From assembly GCA_944415565.1 (NCBI GenBank), contig CALYBQ010000013.1:1-64000 (forward strand): DNA of 64,000 nt, in the 5' to 3' direction. The DNA is from an uncultured Rikenellaceae bacterium. GTDB taxonomy: Bacteria; Bacteroidota; Bacteroidia; Bacteroidales; Rikenellaceae. The number at the start of each line of letters is the position of its first letter. The first letter of the stretch is position 1. A program made the position numbers and the translations under genes. Below are positions 35,666-45,432 of this stretch, one piece after another. The notes beneath the pieces were generated by a model. It worked only from the letters and a program-made list of their open reading frames with translations, had not been told where the DNA came from and did no database searches.

Positions 35666-36991
35666 TTATTTAGACTTCGTTTTACGAGGCCATCTGTTAG
35701 ATGTCTTTCTAACGAGATCTTTTTTTATGGCTATGACAGCCGTTTTCCCATGCTGTAAAATGTCTTTTATTATCTCTTCAATTAATAATGACTGATTAGG
35801 ATTCGTCCCAATCCATCCTCCTTCAATGATTATTTTAAATGCCGTGTTGTCAAAATAGCGGCCGACATTGTCGTAAGTGATCCCTCTGCCGCCATTCTTT
35901 CCATATATACATTGATCCTTTTCAAGCATTTTAATGTAATCAAGAGGAATATACATCCCGGGACACAATCCGGCATCGTCAGGTTTAAAATCCAACCGCT
36001 GGCATATCTTAATGAAAAACGGTGCTTCGCTTATTCTATAATGGTCGATCGTATTATCCCCCTGTGTCGCTTTGATTTTGTCATAGATCGCCTCCATGCG
36101 GGATATCTCCTCCGAAAGCTGTTTGTCGGGAAGCCGAAAACGATAACAATCATTTTCTTTCTCCATCACTTTATATTGTATCATAACGAAACACCTGAAA
36201 TTTTCATTAAAATAAATCAAATCAGTTCCCATAAGTTCTTCTAAAGGTAGTCTATTAGCTAATAAGACCGTGAGACGGGTTTCTTCATTTTTAAAAACAG
36301 ACGACGAAAACTTTGTTGATTTAAGCAGGTTGAATCCGGGCATATTGTTCAGATCATTGAGGATCATTTGGTCTTCACGAAGTCTTGCATGCTCTAAACC
36401 ATCTAAAAACGAGACGGGTCCATCAGATTCTTTGTAGTCCCAACCAAGAGCACTGTCCCTGTCTATTCCTGCTATATTCATTGCGGTCAATACTGCTTGT
36501 TGCTGCTCTGCCAAAGAATTTTGAACCGACGAAGAAAGGCGCTTAATGCGGGAAGCTCTTTCTTGAGTGTACTTTTCAAGAATTTGGACGGTGTCGGGTG
36601 CTTTAAGAAGGAATTCTGTAAGGAACTCGTCAAATGATTTGTCTCTTAATAATCCTCCTGTCCTGATTTTCAGAGCTATCTTGTATCTGACTTTTGAAGA
36701 GACTTTATCTATGATGGATCTGATGTTACATGGCTCTTGTAGTGAATATATCTTTTCGATATTCATTTTGCTTAGGTCCGTCCCAGCCCGTTCTCCTCTG
36801 GTTCCCATTCCAATATGAGTGATATTTTCGGCATCATTGACAATAAAACATACCAATGGAGTATTCCGGGGATGCTTAAAGTCGGGAACAGGCTCCACAA
36901 ATCTATTATAAAGGTTGTAATGTAATGATACGTATCGCTCGTTAGATAGTCTTATAATGTACCCAGCTACTTTTGCCATGTCGGAGTTCAT
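35666..36991 (-). CDS. Unassigned protein with possible PD-(D/E)XK nuclease motif, 441 aa
   Basis: I do not recognise the family. 441 residues, soluble and charged, AT-rich compared with the flanking genes. The N-terminal third is alpha/beta (VKVAGYIIR-like start, CFIVNDAENITHIGMGTRGE), the middle helical (about 120-215). Residues 251-274 read EELMGTDLIYFNENFR then CFVMIQYK: an acidic pair, D257 and Q272-Y-K274, the spacing seen in PD-(D/E)XK nucleases with a QxK variant. A basic tail closes it. Beside an AbiH remnant, a defence nuclease is a reasonable guess. A second ATG four codons in could be the true start. Confidence 0.55.
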   Translation of the reverse strand: MNSDMAKVAGYIIRLSNERYVSLHYNLYNRFVEPVPDFKHPRNTPLVCFIVNDAENITHIGMGTRGERAGTDLSKMNIEKIYSLQEPCNIRSIIDKVSSKVRYKIALKIRTGGLLRDKSFDEFLTEFLLKAPDTVQILEKYTQERASRIKRLSSSVQNSLAEQQQAVLTAMNIAGIDRDSALGWDYKESDGPVSFLDGLEHARLREDQMILNDLNNMPGFNLLKSTKFSSSVFKNEETRLTVLLANRLPLEELMGTDLIYFNENFRCFVMIQYKVMEKENDCYRFRLPDKQLSEEISRMEAIYDKIKATQGDNTIDHYRISEAPFFIKICQRLDFKPDDAGLCPGMYIPLDYIKMLEKDQCIYGKNGGRGITYDNVGRYFDNTAFKIIIEGGWIGTNPNQSLLIEEIIKDILQHGKTAVIAIKKDLVRKTSNRWPRKTKSK

Positions 36992-37348
36992 TGATTTATG
37001 TCAATAAAAATAGCAAAAGTTCGGGAAATATGAAAGTTATATTAAGTGGATCGTCGTTTAGATATTCTTCTTTTGTAAACACAAAAAATATGGTTAATAG
37101 CTTGATGTAATATGATTTTCGTTCCCTTTGTAATGAATTACCGCACATGGAGAATGGGAGCTATTTGACTGCTTGAAAATATGTCGCGATTTTGATGTTA
37201 ATATCTTGAAATATAGTTGTCTGTGATTTGGTTATTTGAATGTAGTGCGAATGTGTTGGCGACAATATTTGCCTGCAATCGCATAGGCAACTGCATGCGT
37301 TTCATTGTTTGTGATTGTTAAAATGGAATATTTTATGATGCATATTGC

Positions 37349-37379
37349 TTGGAAAACCTCCTTGTATTATGTATATTTG
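37349..37379 (+). promoter_or_regulatory. Promoter of the fimbrillin lipoprotein
   Basis: TTG at 37349-37351 (within CTTGG), 20 bases, then TATATTTG at 37372-37379 matches the Bacteroidetes -33/-7 promoter. It leaves a leader of about 85 bases before the ATG at 37472. The rest of 36992-37348 is AT-rich with no recognisable gene. Confidence 0.55.
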
Positions 37380-37471
37380 ATTCTATAAATATTCTGTTTA
37401 GTTTGATGGGGTCTTTTCTTGTTGCTTTTCTGGGCAGAATAGAGATGTGGTCTAACTTAGATATAATGTTT

Positions 37472-38443
37472 ATGAAAAGAATCATACCGGTGGGCATGAC
37501 GGTGGCGTGCTTGTTGGCAGCGTGTGGAAGCAAGAGTAATATGCCAGAGCCGTCGTTCGGGCAAGTTCCGATAGCTATATCGGCGGGAGTGAACAATATA
37601 TTGGGCCGCTCGGACGTATCGAGCTTCCCGAATGCCGTAGGCGATGCGGCGCAGGTCTCCATTATCGCTTGCAAAAGTACCGGGGCCGATTGGTCTGATT
37701 TGTATATAAACCATGCTATCGCGAATGTAGGGCCGGCCGCCTCGGGGTATTCGCTCAGTTGGGCCGAAGGCCACAGCCAGTTCTGGCCATCCAACGGGGA
37801 GGCATTGACGTTCATGGCTTATAGTCCGATTACGGTCGGCGGCAGCGGGATCGCGTTGAGTGTGGCTCTCTCCGACGCTACTCCCGACGTTCTTGTGGCA
37901 TCGACCACAGACGGGACAACTCCTATCACGGGCATGAAGTCGGGAGCGGGACAAACTCCGTCGAGCATCAATTTCCTGTTCGAGCATATACTCAGCCAGT
38001 TGCAGGTGAAGATAAAGAACACGGACGGCGGCACCAATATAACCAAGGTCGAGATCGTGGTGGATAAGGCTCAGTGTTCCAAAAAATTCGATATGTCGAA
38101 CGGCTTGTGGTCGCAGGCGGCTGCCGCTTCGGATAATCAGGTTTATAGCTATTCCAAAATGATGGGTTATGGGAAGAACGGGGCCGAGACAGTGAATGAA
38201 ACACCCGTGTTGCTCTTTCCGGGTACTCAGTCGCAAGTTACCATAAACGTTTACAACGGGAGCAACCTGTTCGCAAGCCGGAAAGTCGGCGATTTCCTCG
38301 ATACGGGTAATACCGCGGCATCGCTTGTGGCAGGTAAGCGTACTACGCTCATTCTTTCGGTAGCCGGAAACGAACTCTCAGGAATGACGGCCGGTGTGCA
38401 GGATTGGGGCGATTTGGGGGATTTCGAGACCACCGTAAGATAG
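37472..38443 (+). CDS. Fimbrillin-family (Mfa-like) lipoprotein
   Basis: 323 residues from the ATG at 37472; an earlier in-frame start would hide the signal. Lipobox LLAAC (Cys near 16). The mature protein is Ser/Thr/Gly-rich and beta, with marks of the Mfa_like/fimbrillin family: VPIAISAGVNN, LTFMAYSPITV, INFLFEHILSQLQVKIKN, NTAASLVAGKRTTLILSVAG and a terminal VQDWGDLGDFETTVR. The family forms pili built through lipoprotein precursors cut by gingipain-like proteases or acts as anchor and tip subunits. No partner pilus genes are adjacent. Confidence 0.8.
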   Translation: MKRIIPVGMTVACLLAACGSKSNMPEPSFGQVPIAISAGVNNILGRSDVSSFPNAVGDAAQVSIIACKSTGADWSDLYINHAIANVGPAASGYSLSWAEGHSQFWPSNGEALTFMAYSPITVGGSGIALSVALSDATPDVLVASTTDGTTPITGMKSGAGQTPSSINFLFEHILSQLQVKIKNTDGGTNITKVEIVVDKAQCSKKFDMSNGLWSQAAAASDNQVYSYSKMMGYGKNGAETVNETPVLLFPGTQSQVTINVYNGSNLFASRKVGDFLDTGNTAASLVAGKRTTLILSVAGNELSGMTAGVQDWGDLGDFETTVR

Positions 38444-38596
38444 ATCGGGTTATGTCGCGGGTACGGCAACGCACGTTTGTAGGACATGTCTCGTCGGGTT
38501 CGGCTTTACACTCAATCATGCCGGTGGAGGGTGGATAGGCCACGCACGGGTATTTCTGAGGCTTCGTACAGGGACAGCGTTGTGTAATCAAAATAT

Positions 38597-38635
38597 ATAT
38601 CGGCCGGGGGACAAAGTGAGATTCCCGACCGATAT
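38597..38635 (+). terminator. Terminator-like hairpin after the fimbrillin gene
   Basis: ATATCGGCCGGG and CCCGACCGATAT pair over 12 bases with one G-T pair, followed by TGGTTTT. It lies about 150 bases after the stop. Confidence 0.5.
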
Positions 38636-38756
38636 TGGTTTTAGCTCTTCTTGTCGGTCGCGCTGATTCGGTTTCCAAACAGTACGGATGTGTGGCGAAA
38701 TCGAGCCGTTGCCGCATGATTCTCGGGTGAAGTGTATAACGCATCCGAATTATGTG

Positions 38757-38764
38757 TAATTTTG
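38757..38764 (+). promoter_or_regulatory. -7 box of the MFS gene (TAATTTTG)
   Basis: TAATTTTG matches TAnnTTTG about 73 bases upstream of the ATG at 38837. No -33 TTTG at the usual distance. Confidence 0.4.
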
Positions 38765-38836
38765 CGGGCGTATGGCCGATGCCTCGGTGCGTATCCGCAA
38801 TCGGTGTCGGGCGATCCGTCAAATTATGTGCATTCG

Positions 38837-40036
38837 ATGAAAAAAGAGCGTCTCGTAACCCCCGGCTATTGCCTTATCATAGCGGCTAACTTCCTCCTCT
38901 ATTTCGGGTTCTACCTGCTTATGCCGGTGTTGCCTTTCTACCTGACGGAGATATTTCACACCGAGGGTACGATGATGGGACTGGCGTTGTCGTGCTATAC
39001 GATAGCGGCACTGACCATACGCCCGTTTTCCGGATACCTGCTCGATACGTTCGCACGTAAGCCTCTGTACTTGTTGGCTTACTTCGTCTTCATGTGTATT
39101 TTCGCCGGCTACATGCTGGCCGGTACGCTGATTCTGTTCGTCATGCTGCGCGTCATACACGGCGTGGCTTTCGGAACAGTTACGGTTTCTGGGAACACTC
39201 TGGTAATAGACATCACCCCCTCGGCGCGGCGCGGCGAAGCGTTGGGGTATTACGGGCTCGCCAACAATACGGCCATGTCGATAGGGCCGATGGTCGGACT
39301 CTTCATGCACGATGCCGGAATCAGCTACAATCTGCTGTTCCTATTCGCGTTGTCGTCGTGCCTGCTCGGGTTCGTGTGCGCCAATCTGGTGAAAGCGCCG
39401 GTAAAAGCCCCCGTCAAGCGCGACCCTATATCGCTCGACCGTTTCATCTTGCTGAAGGGCATTCCGGCGGGGATAGACCTTTTGCTGCTCTCGATACCTT
39501 ACGGCATGACGTCCACCTATGTGGCCATGTATGCCAAGCAGATAGGGATTACGAGCGGTAGCGGCCTGTTCTTTACGTGCATGGCCGTAGGGATGGCCGT
39601 TTCGCGTATCTTTTCCGGAAAGCAGGTGGACAAGGGACGTATAGTGACGGTCATATTGCTTGGCGGTTATCTCGTGTGCCTGTGCTTTTTCGGGTTGTCG
39701 GCCTGCAAATGGGTGATGTCGGCGATGCCCGATGCGGGGCAATACGTCTTTTATTTGATAGCCCTTTTGCTCGGCATAGGGTTCGGGACCATGTTCCCGG
39801 CGTTCAATACGCTGTTCGTCAATCTCGCACCTAACAGCCAGCGCGGTACTGCGACTTCGACGTACCTGACATCGTGGGACTTCGGAATCGGAATAGGTCT
39901 GCTGCTCGGTGGTTATATCGGGCAGCTCACTACGCTGAACACCGCATATCTCGTAGGCGGTTGTCTGGCAATCGTGTCTGTCGTATTCTTTAAGATCAAG
40001 GTCGGTCCTCATTTCGAGCGGAACAAGTTGAGGTGA
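38837..40036 (+). CDS. MFS transporter
   Basis: 399 residues from the ATG at 38837, which starts directly before a basic MKKERLVTPG segment and TM1; upstream in-frame codons lack hydrophobic character. Twelve membrane helices can be laid out in two halves. Motif A-like GYLLDTFARKPLYLL follows TM2, and the second copy in TM8-9 is SGKQVDKGRIV. It resembles drug or small-solute proton antiporters of the DHA1 type; substrate cannot be read from sequence. Convergent with the amidase gene, sharing a hairpin terminator. Confidence 0.8.
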   Translation: MKKERLVTPGYCLIIAANFLLYFGFYLLMPVLPFYLTEIFHTEGTMMGLALSCYTIAALTIRPFSGYLLDTFARKPLYLLAYFVFMCIFAGYMLAGTLILFVMLRVIHGVAFGTVTVSGNTLVIDITPSARRGEALGYYGLANNTAMSIGPMVGLFMHDAGISYNLLFLFALSSCLLGFVCANLVKAPVKAPVKRDPISLDRFILLKGIPAGIDLLLLSIPYGMTSTYVAMYAKQIGITSGSGLFFTCMAVGMAVSRIFSGKQVDKGRIVTVILLGGYLVCLCFFGLSACKWVMSAMPDAGQYVFYLIALLLGIGFGTMFPAFNTLFVNLAPNSQRGTATSTYLTSWDFGIGIGLLLGGYIGQLTTLNTAYLVGGCLAIVSVVFFKIKVGPHFERNKLR

Positions 40037-40064
40037 TTCCGTGTCTGCCATCGTGAGCGGATAT

Positions 40065-40100
40065 ACCAATACAGCGACCCGGGAAGGTCGCTGTATTGGT
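40065..40100. terminator. Shared terminator between convergent MFS and amidase genes
   Basis: ACCAATACAGCGACC and GGTCGCTGTATTGGT form a perfect 15-bp stem with loop CGGGAA, midway between the two stops. No T-tract on either side. Confidence 0.65.
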
Positions 40101-40116
40101 GCTATGTGCGGTCGTG

Positions 40117-41199
40117 TTATCTGATCTTTAGCATCTGTACAGGCTCTTCGGCGCGTTCGTCCAACGGGTGCGCTTGGTACTTGGTTTTGGTGAAGTCGAT
40201 GGATTTTAGGTCTATCCCGCGCAGCGTGCCGTTCCATGCCGTGCGGTAGTATATGGTACGGGCGGTTATGTCGGTTGCCGTAGTCCATTGCGTGGCGCTC
40301 GGAAGGCCCTCGGGTATCTCATCGGCTGCGTGCTCTATACCTATCGGAATGTCGAAGTTGTTCAATATGTGGAAACTTTGCAGGACGGTTTCACGACCTG
40401 TGGCGTATTGCGGAGCCGTTGTCTGGTAGAAAGCGGCCCTGATGAAACGCGACGGCGGCGTCACGTCGCCGGGGATGCCGAGGAATCCGCTGCCAGCGCC
40501 GAAAGCTGCTACGTTGACACCGTTCATGTTTTTGGGCGCAGCGCCGCCCGGATATAGGTTCACATAGTTGTTGAGGTTCGTAAGGTGCCACTCGAAGCCG
40601 GGAGAGTTGGTCAGAACGCCGAGGGTGTTTTCGTAAATGTGCGGAACGCCGTTTGTAATCTCGATCACTATCTGCCTGCCCGAAGTGTCGCCTACGCGCC
40701 AGTGTGCGGTCGAAGCGTCGGGGTGTATGCCTGTGACGTGGACTGTCGGTAAGGCTGCGACGACTTCCTCTACGCTGCCGAATGATGCCAGCATCCACGA
40801 CACCAACTGCAGGTCGGCAAGTGTGGACGCCTTTTTCGACTGGTCGTACTTTTCGTATTCGCCGTATCCGGGGAAATAGAATAGTCCGGCAGACAGTCCT
40901 GCTTCGTTGAGCCCTTCCACTACAAACTCTTTCAACTCGGTGGACAGTCCGACGTATCCGTATTTGGCGGTGAATTTCAGACCGTCTGTTCCGGTGGGTG
41001 TAAACGATTGCTGAACATAGCCGCGCGGGACGATGACGTATTCGCTTTTCAGTATCGAACCGCCCCATTCTATGGTTCGGGCCAATACCCGGCTGCCGTC
41101 TTTAGCCGTGAGGGTGATGCCGGTGCATGCGTCGGCCGGAGTAGCGATAGCGGCCGATACGGCACATAAAGCGGTACTGAGAAGATAACTTATTTTCAT
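40117..41199 (-). CDS. Linear amide C-N hydrolase (bile salt hydrolase / penicillin acylase family)
   Basis: 360 residues with a Sec signal peptide cut just before Cys25 (ADA|CTGITL), which becomes the N-terminal nucleophile of this Ntn-hydrolase family. Other marks: the GSRVLARTIEWG strand with the catalytic-site Arg, YVGLSTELKEF, VVEGLNEAGLSAGLFY, and LTNSPGFEWHLTNLNNY holding the conserved Asn. Periplasmic homologues in gut Bacteroidetes deconjugate bile acids; others prefer penicillin V or acyl-homoserine lactones, so the substrate is open. Confidence 0.88.
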   Translation of the reverse strand: MKISYLLSTALCAVSAAIATPADACTGITLTAKDGSRVLARTIEWGGSILKSEYVIVPRGYVQQSFTPTGTDGLKFTAKYGYVGLSTELKEFVVEGLNEAGLSAGLFYFPGYGEYEKYDQSKKASTLADLQLVSWMLASFGSVEEVVAALPTVHVTGIHPDASTAHWRVGDTSGRQIVIEITNGVPHIYENTLGVLTNSPGFEWHLTNLNNYVNLYPGGAAPKNMNGVNVAAFGAGSGFLGIPGDVTPPSRFIRAAFYQTTAPQYATGRETVLQSFHILNNFDIPIGIEHAADEIPEGLPSATQWTTATDITARTIYYRTAWNGTLRGIDLKSIDFTKTKYQAHPLDERAEEPVQMLKIR

Positions 41200-41435
41200 G
41201 ATATAGTATGGTTTTATATATCGGTTAAAGCAATAATCTTACCAAAATATTTCGAAGCGTCTGGCGGTGTCGTTTCCGGATGGCGGCGGCATCCATCAGG
41301 GGTACATAAACGGTGTTTGTTTTCTATGTGTGAGTGGCGAATGTGTGTGTCGTGTTCGGTATGTGCTGTATCTTGTTGCGAAAATATACAGCCAATAAAA
41401 ACGTGCGCGTCAGTACAATATATTTCAAACTTGTA

Positions 41436-41443
41436 TACTTTTG
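41436..41443 (+). promoter_or_regulatory. -7 box of the second MFS gene (TACTTTTG)
   Basis: TACTTTTG fits TAnnTTTG 70 bases before the ATG at 41513. The remaining divergent gap 41200-41435 shows no gene. Confidence 0.4.
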
Positions 41444-41512
41444 TGCCGTTTTGCGCCGCACTGGTGATCGTGGCCGTAAAACGATTTCAGGGGTAGATAT
41501 AACGCGCAGGTT

Positions 41513-42658
41513 ATGAAAAGGAGTCTTATCGCTTTGGCATTCGGCACTCTTGGATTGGGAATAGCCGAATTCGTGATGATGGGTATTTTGCCCGATGTGG
41601 CCCGGGATATGGGCGTCAGTATACGCGAGGCTGGGCATTTCATATCGGCCTACGCCCTCGGGGTGTGTGCCGGGGCTCCGGCTTTGATATTGGCGCGTAA
41701 ATTCCAGTTGAAGCATATTCTTTTGGCGCTGGTCGGGATCATTATTCTCGGTAATATATGTGCGGCGCTGTCTTCAGGGTATTGGATGCTGCTCGGGGCG
41801 CGTTTCGTATCGGGATTGCCTCACGGGGCCTATTTCGGAGTGGCCTCTATCGTTGCCGAACGGCTGGCCGACAAAGGGAAGGGAACGCAGGCCGTATCCA
41901 TAATGATAGCGGGAATGACCATAGCGAACCTGTTCGGTGTCCCGCTCGGGACTTCGTTGAGTACGATGATTTCGTGGCGAATAACATTCCTTATCGTCGC
42001 ATTTTGGGGACTGGCCACGATGTACGCCATATGGCGGTGGGTTCCGCATGTCGAAAAATTGCGCGATACCGGTTTCAAGGGGCAGTTCCGGTTTTTCAAG
42101 AAACCGGCCCCGTGGCTGATACTCGGAGCTACGGCATTGGGCAACGGTGGTGTATTCTGCTGGTATAGTTACATCAACCCGCTGCTTACCAACGTCGCAG
42201 GGTTCAGCGCAGAGAGCATCACGGCACTAATGATGTTGGCCGGCTTCGGAATGGTAGCGGGAAATCTTATAGGCGGAAGGCTTTCGGACCGTTTCACTCC
42301 GGGGCGTGTGGGAGCTGTCGTACAGGGTGTGATATGTGTGACGCTGCTTGCCCTATTTTTCTTTTCTGCGTCGCCGTGGGCCGCAGCCATTCTGATGACC
42401 GTCTGTACTGCCGGATTGTTCGCTGTCTCCAGTCCTGAGCAAATATCCATCATTCATGTCTCGAAAGGTGGGGAGATGTTCGGGGCGGCGTGTGTGCAGA
42501 TTGCGTTCAATATGGGCAATGCCGTTGGAGCCTATATGGGCGGTAAAGTGCTGCATTTGGGCTACGAGTATCCGGCATTGCTCGGTGTGCCTTTAGCTTT
42601 GTCCGGGTTCGTGTTGCTTACGGTATATTTCCGAAAGTACGAGCGTGAGTATAGGTAG
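41513..42658 (+). CDS. MFS transporter, AraJ-like
   Basis: 381 residues, twelve membrane helices. The start MKRSLIALAFGTLGLGIAEF, with VMMGILPDVARDMGVS and AYALGVCAGAPAL, matches the AraJ/YdhP group of DHA1 exporters; the second half has MLAGFGMVAGNLIGGRLSDR, the motif-A copy, and a conserved FAVSSPEQISII stretch. Members export sugars or nucleoside-like drugs; the substrate here is unknown. Monocistronic, with its own -7 box, followed by a convergent gene. Confidence 0.82.
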   Translation: MKRSLIALAFGTLGLGIAEFVMMGILPDVARDMGVSIREAGHFISAYALGVCAGAPALILARKFQLKHILLALVGIIILGNICAALSSGYWMLLGARFVSGLPHGAYFGVASIVAERLADKGKGTQAVSIMIAGMTIANLFGVPLGTSLSTMISWRITFLIVAFWGLATMYAIWRWVPHVEKLRDTGFKGQFRFFKKPAPWLILGATALGNGGVFCWYSYINPLLTNVAGFSAESITALMMLAGFGMVAGNLIGGRLSDRFTPGRVGAVVQGVICVTLLALFFFSASPWAAAILMTVCTAGLFAVSSPEQISIIHVSKGGEMFGAACVQIAFNMGNAVGAYMGGKVLHLGYEYPALLGVPLALSGFVLLTVYFRKYEREYR

Positions 42659-42699
42659 ATCCGTCCTCTCCTGCAAACCGTTAGGGATTTGATGTAGGT

Positions 42700-43044
42700 T
42701 TACCTGACAGGTGTGTAGTCTATCATGGACTCTTCGTCTGTGGCTTCGAGTTTGAAGATGACGGGGCGGAGTCCGTCGTTGCAACTGCATATAGCTACTC
42801 CGGGTTTGCGAATCCAGTCTCCGTAATAGAACAAGCCGTTGTTTGCCCCGTGCGCCAAGGCGAATGAATATTGGTAGATCGCTTTCCATGCCTCGTCGCA
42901 GAGACCTTCGGGTTTGGCGTAATCGGCGTAGAAGGTTTCGCCTTTGCGGTGCATAGGGCACTCTTTCAGTCCCGGTACGCCGTATTCTTCTGCCAATTCA
43001 CGGTCCAATGTCGTTTTTAGTACTGTTATCTTTACTTTTTTCAT
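42700..43044 (-). CDS. TIGR04076 family protein
   Basis: 114-residue soluble protein. Features: KKVKITVLKTTLDRELAEEY, a Cys in LKECPMHRKGETF, WKAIYQYSFALAHGANNGLF with a central Trp/His pair, and ICSCNDGLRPVIFKLEA, where CSCNDGLRPV is the family signature. Function of the family is unknown; conserved cysteines hint at metal or redox chemistry. The start lies 19 bases downstream of no clear promoter; the gene is convergent with the upstream MFS gene. Confidence 0.75.
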   Translation of the reverse strand: MKKVKITVLKTTLDRELAEEYGVPGLKECPMHRKGETFYADYAKPEGLCDEAWKAIYQYSFALAHGANNGLFYYGDWIRKPGVAICSCNDGLRPVIFKLEATDEESMIDYTPVR

Positions 43045-43090
43045 GGTGGGGTAGGTGATTAAAATGATGTGCCGATTATCTTGTGTTACA

Positions 43091-43125
43091 TTAAAAAGCG
43101 ACCTTCAATGAAGGTCGCTTTTTAA
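43091..43125 (-). terminator. Rho-independent terminator of the GH43 gene
   Basis: TTAAAAAGCGACCTT and AAGGTCGCTTTTTAA form a perfect 15-bp stem with a CAATG loop. T-runs are available in both directions; it lies 15 bases beyond the GH43 stop. Confidence 0.85.
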
Positions 43126-43139
43126 TCAGATAAGTGAAT

Positions 43140-45026
43140 TTATTGTACGTTGAATACCGGGACCAGAGACGAGCTGGACGGCACGTAATTCTCTATATAT
43201 GGCCAACCTTCGCTGTCCCACAATACGCGGTCGAGCATACCTAAACGTCCGCCGCTGACATCGTCGCCCTCTTTCACATAGCTGTGGTATATCATCCACT
43301 CAGCTCCTTCGTCGTCCTGTATGATGATGGAGTTGTGGCCGGGGCCGAACCATTTCTCGTTGTCGCCTTCCAATACGAGGGTGTAGTTATTGGTTAGCAT
43401 GTCGCGTCCTTTCTTGTTCAGATACGGGCCGAGGATGTTCTTTGAACGGCCGACCACCACTTTATACCTGCTGTTCATACCGTCGCAGCAGTTGTTGATG
43501 GAAGCGAACAGATAGTAATAGCCGTTCTTCTTATAGATGTTTGTTCCTTCGAAAGCGCTGCCGCATACTTGTTTGTTAAGGACGGGGGTGCCTCCTATAT
43601 CCCTTTTGACAGATAGTCCGTCGTCTGTGAGCTCGGTTACGAATATTCCGTTGAAACTACCGAAGAACATATAGTGTTTGCCATCGTCTTCATAGTAGAA
43701 CTGGTCGATCACGTTACGCCCGAATTCCTCGTTTGTGATAAGGGCTTTGCTGTCGGGGAACTCTCCGAGAGGACTGTCTGAAGTAGCAACGGCCGTATAA
43801 CTATTGTTTTGGTCGCCCCACTTAGCCCAAGAGAAATAGAGAACGTATTTGTCTTTTATGTATCTGATTTCCGGAGCCCAGAATGCGCCGCCGCCCGGCA
43901 GGTTGGGTTTGGTTGCGTTTTTGAATGCCGTTCTTTGGTATTCCCAGTTGACAAGGTCTTTCGATTTGTAGATGGGAACCCATTTCGTTCCGGATTGTGT
44001 GGAGTAGAGGTAGAAGTAGCCGTCGTTGGCACGTATTACGGTCGGGTCGGGAACACTCGTTTCCGTGATGATCGGGTTGCTGTACGTCCTTGCTATCTGT
44101 ATGTAGCACATTTCGTTGTCGGCCATAACGTTGTCGCTGTCTACCTCCAACGATAATGGCAGCAGATAATATTTTACGGCTAAATCCGCTTGTTTGACTG
44201 AGAACGTACCAGTGGCTTCAGCATCGTCGGAAGTGTACTGCAAGTTTCCTTCGATGGGGTCGGATACCGTGGGGAACGGCTCGAAAGTAGTGTGATACCT
44301 TTTATTATAAGCCGATACCAGTTCTGGTACATTCGACGGCACGACGAATTTGCAGGTGAAATTCCATTGGTTGGGCTGCTCTTCTCCGTCCAGCGTATAT
44401 TCGAAAACGGTCGGGACAGTTACTTCGGTGATGGCCTTATTGACGCTGACCTGTATGTTTCGTTCGGCGAATTTGACTTTCGGATAATTCAGCGATATTT
44501 CCAGAATTAAATTGTCTTTTCGTGCCGTGACTTTGTTGCTTCCGAGCTTCAGGGCGACCACATATTTTGCCTTGGTAGTTTTAAATAGGGGGAGAATTTT
44601 GGAAGGATCGAGGGTCAGGTCGATTATGCTTTCCGATGATTCGGCTTCTATGGCTATATCTTCCTGAGTTATAGAATAACACGATTGCGGCAGGAGGGTG
44701 TAGTCTTTCCTGTTCTTCGTGTTGTAGGTCTCCATTTCCGCATCGGTGAATACGCTCAAACGGGCGGTTACTTTAGATGTTTTGTCGCCGTTCCTTTGTA
44801 TGGAGATAGGGTAGGTGTATGTGCTTGTTGACGTGGACACCGTGACTTTCTGTACTCCTCTGGTCGGGAGGTAAACGTATTGGTTGGAGGGTAACTTAGG
44901 ACCACCGGAATCGCCGCCGTCGTCCGAACTGCATGATGTCGAAAGCACTAACATGCTTAACATTGAACCGAGAAGACAGCAGCGGATAACCCTATCCCTG
45001 ACTGTCGAAGTAATTTCTCTTGCCAT
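43140..45026 (-). CDS. Lipoprotein with two BT_3987-like domains and a GH43 catalytic domain
   Basis: 628 residues. Signal with lipobox LSTSC (Cys near 32). Two DUF1735/BT_3987-like beta-sandwiches follow (about 45-180 and 182-305), modules that usually sit on surface glycan-binding lipoproteins. From about 310 a GH43-type five-bladed propeller: SVPDPTVIRANDGYFYLYST with the catalytic Asp, the NVIDQFYYEDDGKHYMFFGS Asp, and GSAFEGTNIYKKNGYYYLF with the acid Glu. Likely a surface arabinan- or related furanoside-hydrolase. No SusCD pair or sensor is adjacent. Confidence 0.85.
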   Translation of the reverse strand: MAREITSTVRDRVIRCCLLGSMLSMLVLSTSCSSDDGGDSGGPKLPSNQYVYLPTRGVQKVTVSTSTSTYTYPISIQRNGDKTSKVTARLSVFTDAEMETYNTKNRKDYTLLPQSCYSITQEDIAIEAESSESIIDLTLDPSKILPLFKTTKAKYVVALKLGSNKVTARKDNLILEISLNYPKVKFAERNIQVSVNKAITEVTVPTVFEYTLDGEEQPNQWNFTCKFVVPSNVPELVSAYNKRYHTTFEPFPTVSDPIEGNLQYTSDDAEATGTFSVKQADLAVKYYLLPLSLEVDSDNVMADNEMCYIQIARTYSNPIITETSVPDPTVIRANDGYFYLYSTQSGTKWVPIYKSKDLVNWEYQRTAFKNATKPNLPGGGAFWAPEIRYIKDKYVLYFSWAKWGDQNNSYTAVATSDSPLGEFPDSKALITNEEFGRNVIDQFYYEDDGKHYMFFGSFNGIFVTELTDDGLSVKRDIGGTPVLNKQVCGSAFEGTNIYKKNGYYYLFASINNCCDGMNSRYKVVVGRSKNILGPYLNKKGRDMLTNNYTLVLEGDNEKWFGPGHNSIIIQDDEGAEWMIYHSYVKEGDDVSGGRLGMLDRVLWDSEGWPYIENYVPSSSSLVPVFNVQ

Positions 45027-45432
45027 TTGTTAGAAGTTAAAGGGTTTATAATATAAGGTGTTTTAGGTGTCGTGTCCGCTTATGTCAATAAATATAAAGA
45101 AATTCTTTTTCAAAAGCAATAACTATAGTGCGCTTTGAACGATCTGTGCATTTCGGGTGCAAAAAAGACCAATTTGTTATAATGGGAGTCGATGCAATGG
45201 GGTGTTTGCGGCAGGCATTGTAGCGTATATTTACAGATATAGAACGACTCGTCCCTCTCGGGCAGTGGGGGGGTGCCTGCAAACGCATACCGTGATTTTG
45301 GAGCGAACCGGTAAATGCACTACATTTATGTGGAATTTCCGCAGCAGCTATTGTACCGATGGGCCTGCTTGGGTCGGATCGGTTGTAACGGGCGGATGTC
45401 GGACTTGTCCGTGAAAAAATATAAATACCGAT

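Noticed and set aside
45157..45414. Plus-strand open frames before the sirtuin gene
   Set aside because: No domain, no ribosome site, low-quality amino-acid makeup; treated as intergenic.
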